Made by a program: the position numbers and the translations under genes
The notes under the pieces: generated by a model
The model's database searches: none
What the model saw: the letters and a program-made list of their open reading frames with translations, nothing else
What the model was told of the DNA's origin: nothing
Source of the DNA: Brachypterus glaber
Taxonomy: Eukaryota > Arthropoda > Insecta > Coleoptera > Kateretidae
Direction: 5' to 3'
DNA: 64,000 nt
Assembly (NCBI GenBank): GCA_958510825.1
Contig: OY294046.1
Span: 8,754,049 to 8,818,048, forward strand
Shown: positions 1 through 12,320 of the stretch, in pieces
Numbering within the stretch: the first letter of the stretch is position 1
How the letters are laid out: the number at the start of each line of letters is the position of its first letter

Positions 1-363
1 TCCATGTCAAAATTTAAGAGGTGATTCTGCATCCAAAAATATCAAAAAAGTTCCTATAAAGGTTGGTCCGCAAATGAGCCCTAAGGGAGCTACAGACCTT
101 TAAAATTGTAATAAAAATAAGGTTTTTAATTAATAACTCTTGTACCCTTTAAGCTAGAGCGACGAGCTTTTGCATGTATACTAGTATTAATAAGGGCAAT
201 AAGTTTATGTTAATTTATTTTTTTGAATTTATTCAGAGGCGTCCCTAGACGGAAAAATGTATTAGGCTTAAAACATTTTTCCCCAAACTTTTTTATGTGT
301 ACTTTTTTGAATTTTTTGTAAAATAATATTAATTTGGCACAGCAGTTACTGATCACCCTGTAT
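1..363. mobile_element. Family A copy, cut by the window edge
   Basis: Nearly the same as 13260-13560, then a jump to the right terminus GATCACCCTGTATA at 351-364. The middle is deleted and the first bases lie outside the window. Confidence 0.75.
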
Positions 364-729
364 AATGCTACGCATTCCAGTGGATGGTATATTGCATTTT
401 CTCAAATAATGCAACTTAAAACTATTTAAAACGCAAAATAAAATATTGCTGTCAACAAAAAAATACTTTTCCTGTACGCCTAGGTTTATTAAAACAAAAA
501 TTAAGTTTAAACATTTTTTTTTCGAAAAATAAAATATAATATAAACCCCATAAACCCATAAACCCCAATACTCTTCGCAGCTCGTTTAGCATTAATTTTT
601 TTTTAATAAAAAACGTAGCGCTCGATAGATTTTTTTTAATTTTCGCTGAAAATCATATAAATGGACGGTACTATCAAATGGTAAAAGAATTTCAGGGTTT
701 CAAAACAAACAAAAAATACCCCCAAAAAA

Positions 730-1214
730 GACGATTCGCTCACCGCAGTAATGAGAACAATCTAGCACATGCGCACTGGTTAGCTTATTTTTGTTTTGAC
801 GGATGTAAAAAGTGGCTTCCATTTAGGCAGTTGTAGTTCTATGAAATAGTTTAATTTGAGTGGGGTTACGGTGCGCATCAGGTCCACAGAAATGAACTAT
901 ATTTTTGCAGTAATTTCTGGTTTTATTACTAAAACTTACTGTCTTGAATATAATTAGGGAACGTTCAAGTATTACGTAACGCAAATTTTGATCATTTTGG
1001 ACCGTAAAAATAATAGTATACTATTAAAAGCGAGTACTTTTAGCCAATTAAAAAAAACTGTTAGTTCGCAAAGGAAAAAGTAGATATTTTTGTAAAATTC
1101 TGCAAAAGAATGTTACATAACCTTAAAATAATTTTTGGCATACGTCAAAACAAAAATAAGAAAATCAGTGCGCATGTGCTGGATTCTTCTCATTACTGCG
1201 GTGAGTGAATCGTC
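730..1214. mobile_element. Element T inserted in family S
   Basis: GACGATTCGCTCACCGCAGT at the left and the near-complementary ACTGCGGTGAGTGAATCGTC at the right, TIRs about 49 bp including CATGCGCACTG. AAAAAA is present on both sides, whereas the uninterrupted S copy at 29711-29730 has it once. Confidence 0.8.
956..1010. repeat. Family O left-end fragment
   Basis: AGGGAACGTTCAAGTATTAC, then GTAACGCAAATTTTGATCAT, matching 54674. It lies inside element T; no right end was found. Confidence 0.6.
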
Positions 1215-1436
1215 AAAAAAGCACCGTGTTAATGGGACATTTTTATGCGAAATATTCTATGATTTATTATCAATCATTTAATGTCCGAATGTTATACAAT
1301 ATCTGGTAAACAATATCATATTTTATTGTATTTTTCTATTCCTCTTATCTCGAGCGTAAAACAGACCACACTAAATGTGTCAATATTATCCTTTGTTATA
1401 ATATCATTGGCCATAATACAATTTGATCCAACCAAC

Positions 1437-1703
1437 CCACTAAGCAAAATAACCTTACGAGAAGCTTACCGCAAGCTTTCTTTGGGGTGTGTAAGTTAGG
1501 AAGAAAACTTACAGTAAGCTTGCAGTAGGCTTATATAGACCTTGTAAAAGACTTTTTAAAGCTTGCATCTGTAAGTTTAGTAAGGTTCAGGCAAGTTTGA
1601 GGTAATGTTTAGAGTAAACTTACCAGAAGGTTATAAGCTTATTTAAAGTTTAATATACAGGTTACGAAAAAAAAATTAACAAGGGGTGGAGGCGGAGTGG
1701 GTT
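1437..1703. repeat. Region dense in GTAAGCTTAC motif
   Basis: About ten copies of GTAAGCTTAC-like units occur in 260 bp, bounded by AACCCACT and AGTGGGTT. The layout resembles families G to J, but the termini are weak and the right end overlaps an AA-like fragment. Confidence 0.4.
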
Positions 1704-1739
1704 AATTTTAGAGAGGGCAGTATTAAAATATGAGATCCT

Positions 1740-4040
1740 ATGACAGGATTTCATAGAAAATTTCTTGCCATTCCTCTTTCCACATATCTGCTCCTGTCCA
1801 GTGAAGGGAATTTTCGACAGGCATGGAGAATCCGTACTAATCCGATGATATACATCAAATTAGCATACTATCTAGCGACTAAACAGTACTGTTCACTTTA
1901 CGTAATTCCAGAAAAAGACTTTATAAAGTCCTCAATTTTTAATCAGTATATAAACTTTAAAACTTTAAAGTTAAAAACTTAAGCTTTGCATTGGCGGCAG
2001 TTGTATGGGGTTAATTGCCCCCCATGACCACAATTTAAACAAAAGGAGTATTAAATGCAATAATTTAAACAACTTTATCATTCTGTGTAAATTAAAAAAA
2101 AATGGCCTGCGGCGCTTTTTTTTTCTATGAGAAAGTGGTCTCGCTCATTCGAGTCGGATTTTTTATTATTTACAGTAGGAAAAAAATTAAAAACCACCTA
2201 AAAGATAAATAGAAATTACAAATGTTATAGCTATTTTTTTCCATGGTCCCTCTTTCCCCCAAAATTTAAAAAATTGTTTTTGGACATATTTTTATATTGG
2301 TCAAAAAATACACAAAAAAAAATATTTTTTAATATATTTTTTACAGCGATATTTACAGAAAATAAAATCACAAACATCATATTAATCAATGATTAATATT
2401 TTTTATGAGAAAGCACTCTCGCTCATTCGAGATGGATTTTTTATAACTTTTATCAAATTCTGAACAACTTTAATTTTTGACCTTCCAACTTCTAAACAAA
2501 ATATAAATAAAAACTTTTCGCAAAAAAAATGAACCGACTTCTATGTCTCTAAAAAGTAAAAAATAAAAAATACTTAAGTCGGTGCCAATTTCACCATTCC
2601 CTAAATTAATTACTAACAATTATTTTTTTATTATTTTATTACTGTTTGCTGTGAAATTGGCACCGACTTAAGTATTTTTTATTTTTTTACTTTTTAGAGA
2701 CAGAAGTCGGTTCATTTTTTTTTTGCGAAAAGTTTTTATTTTTTACTTTTAAGAGACACAGAACTTGTAGATTTGTAACGTCATCTAGGCTAAATTATAG
2801 TTGTCCTTCCATCTCGGCAATCTGCTGACGTCACAACGCACTGTTAGTGCATTGTGACGTCATTATCTTAAAGATAAATATCTAAAAAATAAAAGTAATA
2901 TTTTTATTTCAGCGCCCAAGAGTCCAACGAACCTTATTTTAAACGAAATACTAAAGAAAATCTTGTTAAACTTTAAGCGTTAAGTAATAATCAAACAACA
3001 CGTTTTGGTAAAATCACAACATTTATCATTTTCTCTTGGAATTTTAATATTACAGGTCCAGAGAATCAAGTTTAGCGGCATTTAAAAGATTTTCAGTGTG
3101 CCGTAATATTTAATTAATTTAATCAAGTTATCCGGCTTATCAGAGTTATCCGATATTTCTCTAAAAATTTGGCTGGTAGTAGAACCAAATTAAGGCGTTT
3201 TTAAGTGAAATTGCGTTAAAATTATTGGCGCCTTACTCAGTCAACTAGTTTAAGCTCCAGAAGGGAACAAACACAAATACACGTGATTTTTCCAAATTTT
3301 TGCGCAAAACCAAGATTCCTAAAAAAAGAAACATTTTTAACATCTCTCTGTAAAACCTGAAAAAGACAGATTTTTTTTTTCAATATACCACAGCGAGTTG
3401 TAGTATAAATATAAATAAAATAGATTAATGGATGACTTATACAACGACCTCTATTATTACATCATCTAAAAATTTCCAATAATCAGCATAATTCTGTCTT
3501 TGTGTTCATATTTAGAATAAGGACCCCCTTTGTCAGAAAATATTTCCAGTAAAATAAACATAAATAAACTTATATATTTAACTTGTGTACGTAACGCTAG
3601 AATAAATTTATATCTGGACAGATTTTTTTTTGTGCAATTTTTTTGCCACAATCTGGAAAGACAGGCATTATTTTGAAATTTTTGCAATATTTGAAAGTTT
3701 TCGGGGTGGTGGACACCGAATAATGATAATAATTTTTTCGAGATTTTCTTTTCTTTATCATCTCCATGATTTTTAAATATTTACAATGTTTTGATAAAAA
3801 ATTCGCATATAAAGGTTTTTGGGGTCGCTGAAAGTGAATGTAGTACAGGCACGGACTGGCTTCTTGCGGCTCGGTCGGCAAAATAAAGAAAAGGTCCATG
3901 AAACGGCTCTAGGAAATAGGGATAGCGGGATAGCGAAAACAGAACAAATGACTGTAATAGGGCCCTTTTTGTGTTAGGACCCAGTCGGCTTTTGCCGACC
4001 TAGCCCAGTCAAGTAACGAAAAATTCCTATGTTAAATTGC
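1740..4040. other. Gene-free stretch, mostly AT-rich
   Basis: Apart from the palindrome at 2513-2745, it holds a direct repeat of TCTCGCTCATTCGAG (about 2147 and 2420) and a single TTTTTGGGGTCGCTGAAA unit near 3820. A short TGACGTCA palindrome pair lies near 2825-2865, and an AGTCGG/CCGAC hairpin near 3983. Open frames here show no family signature. Confidence 0.5.
2513..2745. repeat. Palindrome with AAGTCGGTGCCAATTTCAC arms
   Basis: AACTTTTCGCAAAAAAAATG, GAACCGACTTCTATGTCTCT and ACTTAAGTCGGTGCCAATTT return inverted at 2650-2745. The arms are about 100 bp with a short AT spacer. Probably a small foldback element. Confidence 0.78.
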
Positions 4041-4048
4041 AATAAATG

Positions 4049-5211
4049 TACACGGGTTGATATTTTAAAAGGTAGTAGTGGATAGTAACAGAATACTCCT
4101 GTTAGTTTTTCACCGGGTGATTTGCGTAAAGTTGTCAGCTATCTTGAATTTTAAGTTTAATATATTATGCATTTTCATAAGTATTTTCTTCTTCTTCCTT
4201 TATTTTGGCCTTTTCTCAGTGAGATAATTAGCCAGATCCCTCTTAGTTACTCAATTCACCAAGAGTGGTTCTTGTCTGGCTTTTTACCATGCCCACTCCT
4301 GTTTTAATTATATAAAATTTCCAGTCTTCTGTAAGACCTTTTCTTTTTCTTTTCCTTCTTTCCTTTTCGTGTTTACTGTTGGTTGTGTTAGCTGTTGCCA
4401 AGGCAGTTTTTTCTAATTTGTAATTATATTTGCGCATGCGCTAGTATATAAAAAATTTTGTACGTATAAAAACTTCTTCACGTGTTAGTTGCTTCCAAAT
4501 CAAAATTTATCAGCATTATAAATGATTAAAAAACATAAAATTCCCTTCTTACTCCAATATAATCACATGTTCGTCATTTTACTGTACATCTTCCATACAA
4601 TCACTATAAAATATATAAAATCGATTCTGGGGCATATCTAAGATAGCAAATAAATAAATAAATAACTAATACTAAAAGACTTGATGCTAGAAAATTAAAC
4701 GCGCTAAACGTATTACTAATTCCTGCCGAAAGTACATCTTACTCGTTTCACGGATGAAAAGCAACTGTGATAAGTATTTTGTTACGGTTAAAGTGGGCGC
4801 TGAAAGTCGAGTTGCGCCCTCTGTAACCGTACCAAAGTACTTATAAAAATGTATAATGTATGAAACTTATAGAGAATTTCAGGAGCTACAAGTTTGCTTA
4901 TAACCAGTTTTATCGTCCGATGAATAATTTGGCTGAAAAATGGAAAAAACCAGTTTCACCTCCAACATGGCTTTTTTTGAATAAACACGGTTGTTATTAA
5001 CATATTAAAAAAAATTATACAAACAAAAATTGTTGGAAATTTCCTCCTTAACAAAATTCGTTATATGCATCTTTATCGTAAGATGCATATTAAACAACTC
5101 ACCCCTAAAATTCAATATAGCGGACATCCCTTACGCAAATCACCCGGTGACAAACTAACAGGGGTGTTCTGTTACCATCCACTACAACCCTTTAAAATAT
5201 CAGCCCGTGTA
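4049..5211. mobile_element. Element BB with about 100-bp TIRs
   Basis: TACACGGGTTGATATTTTAA, TGGATAGTAACAGAATACTC and CACCGGGTGATTTGCGTAA at the left return inverted at 5107-5211. The interior holds the putative LINE tail. No transposase is visible. Confidence 0.72.
4188..4440 (-). mobile_element. Possible LINE 3' end with GAA tail
   Basis: The minus strand carries an open stretch (4243-4437) with a lysine/arginine-rich run KHEKERRKRKRKG and a stop, then GATCTGGCTAATTATCTC, then an AAG/GAAGAAGAA tail. A similar GATCTGGCTAATTATATC lies next to the AAT repeat at 47485. A retroposed 3' end is likely, but the family is not recognised. Confidence 0.35.
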
Positions 5212-5457
5212 CCATCATTTTCATAGAAAACGCTCACATCACAGAACCCTGAGGTACCCCAACATTTTAAATTTTTAGTTGTGGTATATGTACTTTACTA
5301 AGATTGACACTGACATTTTCCGTAATAATTAAGTAAGGTTAAAGTACAGTCTATATTATATAGTGCAAGTCCTATAACTGTCTTTAAGCATATATGCTTA
5401 TAAGTAAAAAGGTTAACAAATTTTATTATAAATGATATTTATACAGTATGTCTCCAG

Positions 5458-5705
5458 ATAGAGTTACAAAGAGGAATTTATTTTTTATTTTTGATTTGAT
5501 CTCAAAAAAAGTCACTCTTTATAACTTGCCCTGCTTGATTTTAAACTCCCAAAACACTAAGCGCTTTTTGTACAACTATTACGGTTCATGGGATAATGTT
5601 TTTTTCTTCAAAATAGTGTCTTCAAAAATATAAAGAAAAAAAAACATCATCAAGAGTGACTTATTTTAAGATATCAAAAATAAAAAAATCTTCTTTGTAA
5701 TTCTA
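5458..5705. repeat. Inverted repeat at the end of the Tc1-type relic
   Basis: Bases 5458-5518 (TAGAGTTACAAAGAGGAA onward) are repeated in reverse at 5650-5705, with a spacer of about 130 bp. The right copy overlaps the last transposase codons, so the left copy is an inverted duplicate of the gene's 3' end rather than a simple TIR. No further function is visible. Confidence 0.7.
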
Positions 5706-6064
5706 ACAGTTGGTTTGTGTAATTTGGTGTAATTTTTGCGTGCCAAGCCTCAATGATGGCCTGTCGTAATTCTTCAGTATTATGACCCAGGAAAGTTAGT
5801 TTCTTCCCTCCTCGCTCTGACTCCGGTATGGAAAGGGTTTTCCCGCAGATAATTCATTAATTGCATATCTTCTTCTGCACTACTCATTCTACTTCGAACA
5901 GAACCCCGCTTTCTGCTAATCTGTCCAGTTTCCTCAAGTTTTTTCTTTGCTCGCATTATAGTGCTGTTTGCAACATTTAATTCAGTGGCTATTTCACGTA
6001 CACTTATCCCGTCATTTATTATTGCTGTTATAATACATTTTTGATAATTTGTAAGCTGCGGCAT
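5650..6064 (-). pseudogene. Internally deleted Tc1/mariner-type transposase
   Basis: From an ATG at 6064 the minus strand encodes MPQLTNYQKCIITAIINDGI, SVREIATELNVANSTIMRAK and a basic EETGQISRKRGSVRSR stretch. This is the helix-turn-helix DNA-binding start of Tc1-like transposases, running to RENPFHTGVRAR. After a frame change near 5788 the sequence continues GHNTEELRQAIIEAWHAKI and TPNYTNQLLELQRR, which is the normal transposase C-terminus. The middle, including the whole DDE catalytic region (about 200 residues), is missing, so this is a non-autonomous deletion derivative. The C-terminal codons run into an inverted duplicate (5458-5518 against 5650-5705). Confidence 0.8.
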
Positions 6065-6339
6065 AACTAATGTGAATTATTTTGACAAGTAATGTCATAA
6101 TAATATTTGACAAATAAATGTCAAAGAGACCTTGATAAAGTTCAATATAATCTGTAACATTTTTAGGTGTAAGCGTTTATTATGAAAACGATGGTACATT
6201 TTTTGCAATTTACATTTATTATTTGACTGGACTATATGGCCAGTCCGCCATTAATGTAATATTAAAAATGTTCTCGAAAGGGCTGGAATAAATTTATTTC
6301 AGTCAAAATGTGTTGGCCATTTATTTAAGGCCGATTTAT

Positions 6340-6935
6340 TTATTTTTTCTATTTTGCGACTTTTATAAGCTCATAATCACACGCATTTTGCGTGTTCTTA
6401 TAGGCCTATCTCTTGACGTTTTGCGTGCAAATGTCAATGTCGATTTAAAGTTTAATTTTTTATAAAATTTTGTATTTGGGTTATTTTTTACCGTGTTAAA
6501 ATTGTGGACTGGTTGATTGCAGTAAAAAAATAAGAGATGACTGTAAAATATATCAAAATATGTTCTTAGAATGAGAGTGTAAACTGCAATGCCAACCCAA
6601 AACAAAAATACCTAAATCAGTCATCAATGTAAATGTAAGTTTTTTAAATTTTAGGCAAAATAGAAAAAACTGTATAAAGCACTCGTTTCATAACACGTTT
6701 TTAGAGCACTAGTACTTTAGAAAACTCGCGGCAAGCGACTCGTTTTCTAAACTTGTACTCGTGCGTCCCTATTGAAAATGACGGGTCTGCGCGGGTATAA
6801 ATGTTGCATAGACCGGACTTGAGCGGATGAATTTCATCCGCTCAAGTCCGGTTTATGCAGCATTTATACCCGCCCAGACCAGTCATTTTCAGCAGGGGTA
6901 TGTTATGAAACTAGTACTTTAATATACTATTATTC
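6340..6935. mobile_element. Family U repeat, copy 1
   Basis: TTCTATTTTGCGACTTTTAT, then CACACGCATTTTGCGTGTTC, then AGCACTCGTTTCATAACACG and ending TATGAAACTAGTACTTTAAT. A palindrome is inserted near its right end. No coding capacity; the 6363-6605 frame is a shadow. Confidence 0.7.
6774..6893. repeat. 120-bp near-perfect palindrome inside family U
   Basis: GAAAATGACGGGTCTGCGCG and GACTTGAGCGGATGAA mirror TTCATCCGCTCAAGTCCGGT and GACCAGTCATTTTC around 6833. The other two U copies lack it, so it is an insertion. Confidence 0.8.
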
Positions 6936-7377
6936 CTAGTTTAGAGTTATTCTGGGACCTTAAACAAAGCTATTACGTACTCATTAGAATTTTGTTTACG
7001 GTGTTTTTTTTTTAGAAAATTTAAACCACTATAGAAGGGCAGAGTAGTGGTTTCGAAAATATTAAATATTCTAAGAAATTGGACTTTTTAAATTTTAAGA
7101 TACATTTGCAGTGATTACTGAGTCATTATCTTTAAATGCACATAATGTCCTTGTGTTCAAAAATAGCTGAAAAACTTAAATTTAGAAGTGTAGTTACTAC
7201 AACTGTTAGTGAAGCCCACCTACTATGAAATTTAAGATCCTCATTGTACCTACTCATCGTGATGCATCGTAACGAAGTAGCGCGTTTCGGAACTCCGTCC
7301 GTCTGGATGCGTCCGTTTAATGTTTTTTTTATTTTACTCGAAATCTTAAAATAAGGGATAATTATTTGATGCACATT

Positions 7378-8710
7378 TTGGATTTTTTTTTTTTTTTTTG
7401 ATTAAATACTTAACCAAAGTCTCCTGAGTCAAATGAGACTAAAATCAAATATTTCTTTTTGAGAAAATAGTTTTTTTTTTAATTATGCGTAAAATGACGC
7501 CACAGAGTAATCGCCAAAATTTAAAACTAAATTTACAAAATGAGCGTTAAGATCTAGTAATTTCATCACACCCAAAAACATCTCGCAAGGACGAGCAAAA
7601 AAAAATTAAAATATATTTTTTCGGAAAATAAGGGATAGTTCAATATATTCAAAATATTATTTGATGCACGTTTTGGACTTTTTTTTATTAAATGCTTACA
7701 CAATGCGGTCCAAAAGTTACCCCTCTTTTAACTTTGAACGTGTTGAGATATCGACTTCAAATTTGAAACACATAAATTTATTTATTTATTTATTAATAAG
7801 ACAACTTATACTATGGTCTGTTTTTTTAAGCAAGATGGTAAATTCAAATAAATCATAGTAAATATTTGGTTTGGTTTGAATAGTATATGTTTTTGTATAG
7901 AATATAGTTATGTTTTATAAAATAAACTACGCAGTATATTCGCACATCCAATATTCAAATCTGTTTTGAAAATATTCACTTTGCGATTTTTAATTTACTA
8001 TCTTGCTTGAAAAAACAGACCATATCTTTTGTTATTTTTGGCTTTTAAAATGTGGTAAGGGGCATAGGGGTGATTTTTGAAAAGTTCAAAGTTAGGTCGT
8101 GTGATACATCATTTTAAAGCAAATAAAATTCACTATTTGGCCATATATTTTTTATTTTTTAAGGGTTTTCATTTTTCAGTTTTTTTTTATTTTTGCTAAA
8201 AATACGATTTTTTAAGTTTTTTTTTATAGAATTTTACTTATATCATTTAAAATTATTTTAATAGTATAAAAATGTCTGAAAAAAAAAAGTGATCAAATAA
8301 AGAATTTTCTAAGCTTTAAAATTATATCACACAACCCCCATTTAAAAAATTGCCCCTACACCCCCTGCCTACATTTAAAAGCCGAAAATATAAAATATAT
8401 CCAAAAGTCTTATTTACGTGTTCTACTAAATTTAAAATCGATATCTTAACTCTGTGTTTTTTTCCGAAAAAATATATATTTCAATTTTTTTTGCTCATCC
8501 GCCCATCCGAGAGAGATATTTTTTGGTGTGTGATGAAATTACTAGATCTTAACGCACATTGTAAATTTAGTTTGAAATTTTGCCGACTACTCTATGGCGT
8601 CATTTTCGGCATAATTTCGAAAAAAAAAAAAACTATTTTCTCAAAAAGAAATATTTGATTTTAGTCTCATTTGACTCGGGAGGCTTTAGTTATTAAAAAT
8701 CAAATTTCTT
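7378..8710. repeat. Long palindrome containing family C-like sequence
   Basis: The segment at 7420-7600 (AATGAGACTAAAATCAAATA, ATCTAGTAATTTCATCACAC) returns inverted at 8510-8690. Inside, CGGTCCAAAAGTTACCCCTC at about 7706 and the ATATCGACTTCAAATTTG stretch match family C. It looks like a foldback element of about 1.3 kb carrying a family C-like centre. Open frames here are repeat shadows. Confidence 0.7.
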
Positions 8711-8757
8711 GCGTTCGGAATTTTTATTTAAATATTTTCAGAAGCACCGTGGACAGT

Positions 8758-9955
8758 ACACTCAGAAAATGACATTGCAATTTTAATACTAAATTTTATT
8801 TGTAAATGCATATTTGTTATTTATATCGCCACCATTGGTATTTAATACTTTACTTGTGATATTAAATACTGCAATGTGTGTATTGTATACAAAATGTCAT
8901 ACTAACATAGAGACCGTGCTGGTACATTTGAATGCCCGCAACATGTGTTTATTAATACTATCATGTTATAGTAAAAATTACTGTAACATTTGGTAAAGCA
9001 TATCACACTTATAGTATGGTATATTTTGAGTTGTTTGTTTAATTGTATTACTGATCTAGTTTAAAGTATGTTACAGTATTCAGAAAAATTAACAATCGGT
9101 AAAAAATACAAAAATTTTGATTAGTAATAATATAAAGATTGCAATCACACACAATGGAGATTTCTCCCGTTAGATTAGACGGGGACAAAAGTTCTACCCA
9201 AAAAGGATAGAATACATACATACACTCCCACTTCCACCCAACCAAACAAATTCTGTATTTGTTCTTTGTTGAACAAATACAATATTTACTTGGCCGGGCG
9301 AAAAGTGTAACTATATTAAAGAAATTACTGGCGCCATCTAAATTTTAGTAGAATTATCTTATTCTACGGATTCACATTAGCTATGTTCGTTCGTGCAGCT
9401 CACTGCTACACTTTCCGGCCAACCAAATAAATACTGTATTTGTTGTATGAAAAACAAATACAGTATTTATTTGGTTGGCTGGAAAGTGTAGCACAAATGA
9501 GATAGAGATAGGGTAGACGTCTTTTGTTTCATAATTCTAGTTGTAGAGATCTCCATTACACACTGATAAAATAAACGATCCTTTTTTACTTTTCTCTCTA
9601 TTATTACTAATCAAAATTTTGGTATTATTTACCGATTGTTATTTTACTAAATACTGTAACATACTTTAGATACTAGATCAATAACACAACAACTACAACT
9701 TAAAGTATACCAAACTATAACTGTGATATAATTTACCAAATGTTACAGTATTAATAAACACATGTTGCGTAGGGAACCAAATGTACCAGCACGGTCTCTA
9801 TCTTAGTATGATAACATTTTGAATACAATACACACATTGCAGTATTTAATATCATAAGTAAAGTATTAAATACCAATGGTGGTGGTATGAATAAAAAATA
9901 TGTATTAACAAATAACATTCAGTATTAAAAATACAATGAAATTTTCTGAGTGTAA
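8758..9955. mobile_element. Family D long inverted repeat
   Basis: The left arm, about 8758-9154 (CACTCAGAAAATGACATTGC, AGACCGTGCTGGTACATTTG), returns inverted at about 9555-9955. The arms are about 400 bp and imperfect. A family E element occupies the centre. No coding capacity. Confidence 0.75.
9155..9554. mobile_element. Family E element nested in family D
   Basis: Ends ATGGAGATTTCTC and GAGATCTCCAT are inverted. The interior has a strong hairpin in which CTTTCCGGCCAACCAAATAA mirrors TTATTTGGTTGGCTGGAAAG around 9450. A second copy lies inverted at 60656-61067. Confidence 0.75.
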
Positions 9956-10417
9956 CTGGCTTGAAGTTTGATAGTTTATTAGGGCTATTAACTACCTAAA
10001 TATTTGGTTTGAGATTGTAGGGGTAATCGGGTTACTGTTTGGGTATACCTAATACTTATTTTCTTGGAAAATGTTTCTACTTTTTAGTGCAAATTATATC
10101 GATACGTCAGTTTTAAGTATCATTAATAATATTTAACAAGCCATGAAGATATCTAATACTGCGCACTTCATTATATACTATGTACAGTAGATACTATACA
10201 TAATGTATATTACATTGCATTAAAACAAAAAATCAAGTTAAAAAAAAATTTAAAAATGAAAATGTTAAAAAAAAATAAAAATAAACTGATTTTACGAAAA
10301 ACGAAAAAATTAAAAAAATTTAAATTTTGTTTTTTTGAGAACGAAAAAAGTTTTTTTGATTTTTTTTTCGAAGAACCAAAAATAAATAAAAAAAATGTTT
10401 AGAAAATGTTTTAAATA

Positions 10418-10432
10418 TATATATATATATAT
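10418..10432. repeat. AT microsatellite
   Basis: About seven AT units in low-complexity sequence between families D and J. Confidence 0.85.
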
Positions 10433-10567
10433 TTTTTTGAAAAAGATAGTTTTTTAATTTTTAATTGAATGGATATTTAAACTCTAGTTTAGTTTGCAAG
10501 GGCGGTTAAGATCTCGAACCAAATTTCAGCACTCTCGGTCCATTGGAAGTTGGTTAAAATTGCAGGA

Positions 10568-10589
10568 ATGACAGACGGACGGACGGAAG

Positions 10590-10627
<38 letters not shown>
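10568..10627. repeat. GACG/GACA microsatellite
   Basis: GACAGACGGACGGACGGAAG passes into about nine GACA units. Confidence 0.9.
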
Positions 10628-10858
10628 GTTCAAGTATGCAATAGAAAATAGATTTTCGTAATACGTCTAGTCGTAGCAGATAAGTTCATAAAACCAATTG
10701 TCCTATAATTGTTTCAATTGCACAATACAATAGACGAATCAGTTTATTTATAGACACATCATTTCCTATAAGATAAGGAACTCGTTTTCATTCAAAAATA
10801 CTACCGTATACCTGTAACATAAATGGATATCTTGCCCCATCAAAAAATATAATACTTA

Positions 10859-11799
10859 CCCTGGTAGAAAAGTACATAAATCTAACTTAACATAATTAGA
10901 TTAGTGACATTTTTATGTTTAGTCTCAAACGTTATACAAAAACACTATAAAATATATAAATCTAACCTTAAAAACTAACGTCTGACAAAACCGTCATAAA
11001 ATATATAAATCTAAGCTTAAAAACTAACGTCTGACAAAACCGTCATAAAATATATAAATCTAACTTTAAAAACTAACGTTTGACAAAAACGTTATAAAAT
11101 ACATAAATCTAACATTAGTTCCTAACTAAATTCTAACCTTTTTCTAACCTTATTCTAACTTTAAATATTTTTTAAATTTCCATTATTAATACGTAAGCTA
11201 TAGTAGAAAATACTCATTTCAGACAGCTATGTGCCTAGGTTTGATAATTATTTATTATTTCTATAATGTTTAAAAAAAATAACCCTCAAAAGTCAAAATT
11301 ATAGTAAGTCTGGCAACGCTGTATTAGAATTGAAAAAATATTTTAAGATTCTGAATGTATAAATAAATATTAACTAACTAAATATAATGTTTTTCTGAGA
11401 GGTAAACGTATTTATCGAAGTGTAACAGCATATTACACGAAAAATATTTAGGGCCACCTAAAAAGATGGCGATTTTATAAATAAATGTAACGAAATTATG
11501 TTTAAAAATATTATGATTCCTAAAATATATTAAGATTTATATGAATAAATTTGTCTCCATCTGCCATTTTATGATGCAGGTAGAAATTTCCTAGTTGGCC
11601 ACGCCCCCTCCGAAAGTTAGAAATTAAACTTACTCATAACGTATTTCTAACTTAAAAATCTAACGTTAGATTAACGTTTGTTACTAACGTTTGATACTAA
11701 CGTTAAAAAGCGGTACATTTGCACATATTTTATAACGTACTTTTATACAGTTTTCTAACATTATAAAAACGTTATTCTAACGTTAAATTTCTACCAGGG
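10859..11799. mobile_element. Family J MITE with AACGTTA repeats
   Basis: CCCTGGTAGAAAAGTAC at the left and AAATTTCTACCAGGG at the right. The interior carries many TCTAACGTTAGA-like units, and a tandem of about 55 bp (ATAAAATATATAAATCTAAC) repeated four times at about 10945-11115. No coding capacity. Confidence 0.82.
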
Positions 11800-12320
11800 T
11801 ACTCTTCAAGAACCCTTGCCAATAACATAACTTAGTTCTGGAGTAATGTTACAAAGTATGAGGAAAAAAAACTATTGTTATGTAAACTTATCGGCGTGCT
11901 GTTAAAAAAATATTTATTTTTTTCTATATTAAGATTCAATTTCGTTTGGATGTTTATTTTTAGTAAATAATTAACTTAAAAAGGTCAAATTAATTTGAAA
12001 AATTTTGACGCGACGATCGGGTTCAAAATTCACATTAATCATTTTTAATCTCATTAAATTTTAATCTTTGTCTATATAATCAACTACATAGCTCATTACG
12101 TATATGTTACGGGCAAAGATATCAATTGGGCATTGACGTCAATAACTGGACAATGACGATAATGCCCGCGAAGAAGATCAGGGGCTTAATTTCAGATTTT
12201 TGATACGGACGACAAAGAATACTACTGCCAACAAAATACTTCTCTTCCCTATGTTCATTAATTTGTTGTCAAATATTTAGTTTTTTTAATTTTTAAAGTG
12301 GAAAATCCCTCGCAAAATAA

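Larger units (their letters stand above)
365..1227. mobile_element. Family S copy interrupted by element T
   Basis: ATGCTACGCATTCCAG, then TATAAATGGACGGTACTATC, then AAATACCCCCAAAAAA matches the right half of 29320-29730. It resumes after element T with AAAAAAGCACCGTG. Confidence 0.7.
9956..10858. other. Gene-free low-complexity stretch
   Basis: Poly(A)/poly(T)-rich sequence with the AT and GACA microsatellites. No gene and no terminal repeats were recognised. Confidence 0.5.

Noticed and set aside
10568..10627. Possible CRISPR-like regular repeat
   Set aside because: It is a 4-bp GACA microsatellite with no spacers; the other tandems in the window also lack repeat-spacer structure, and the genome is eukaryotic.
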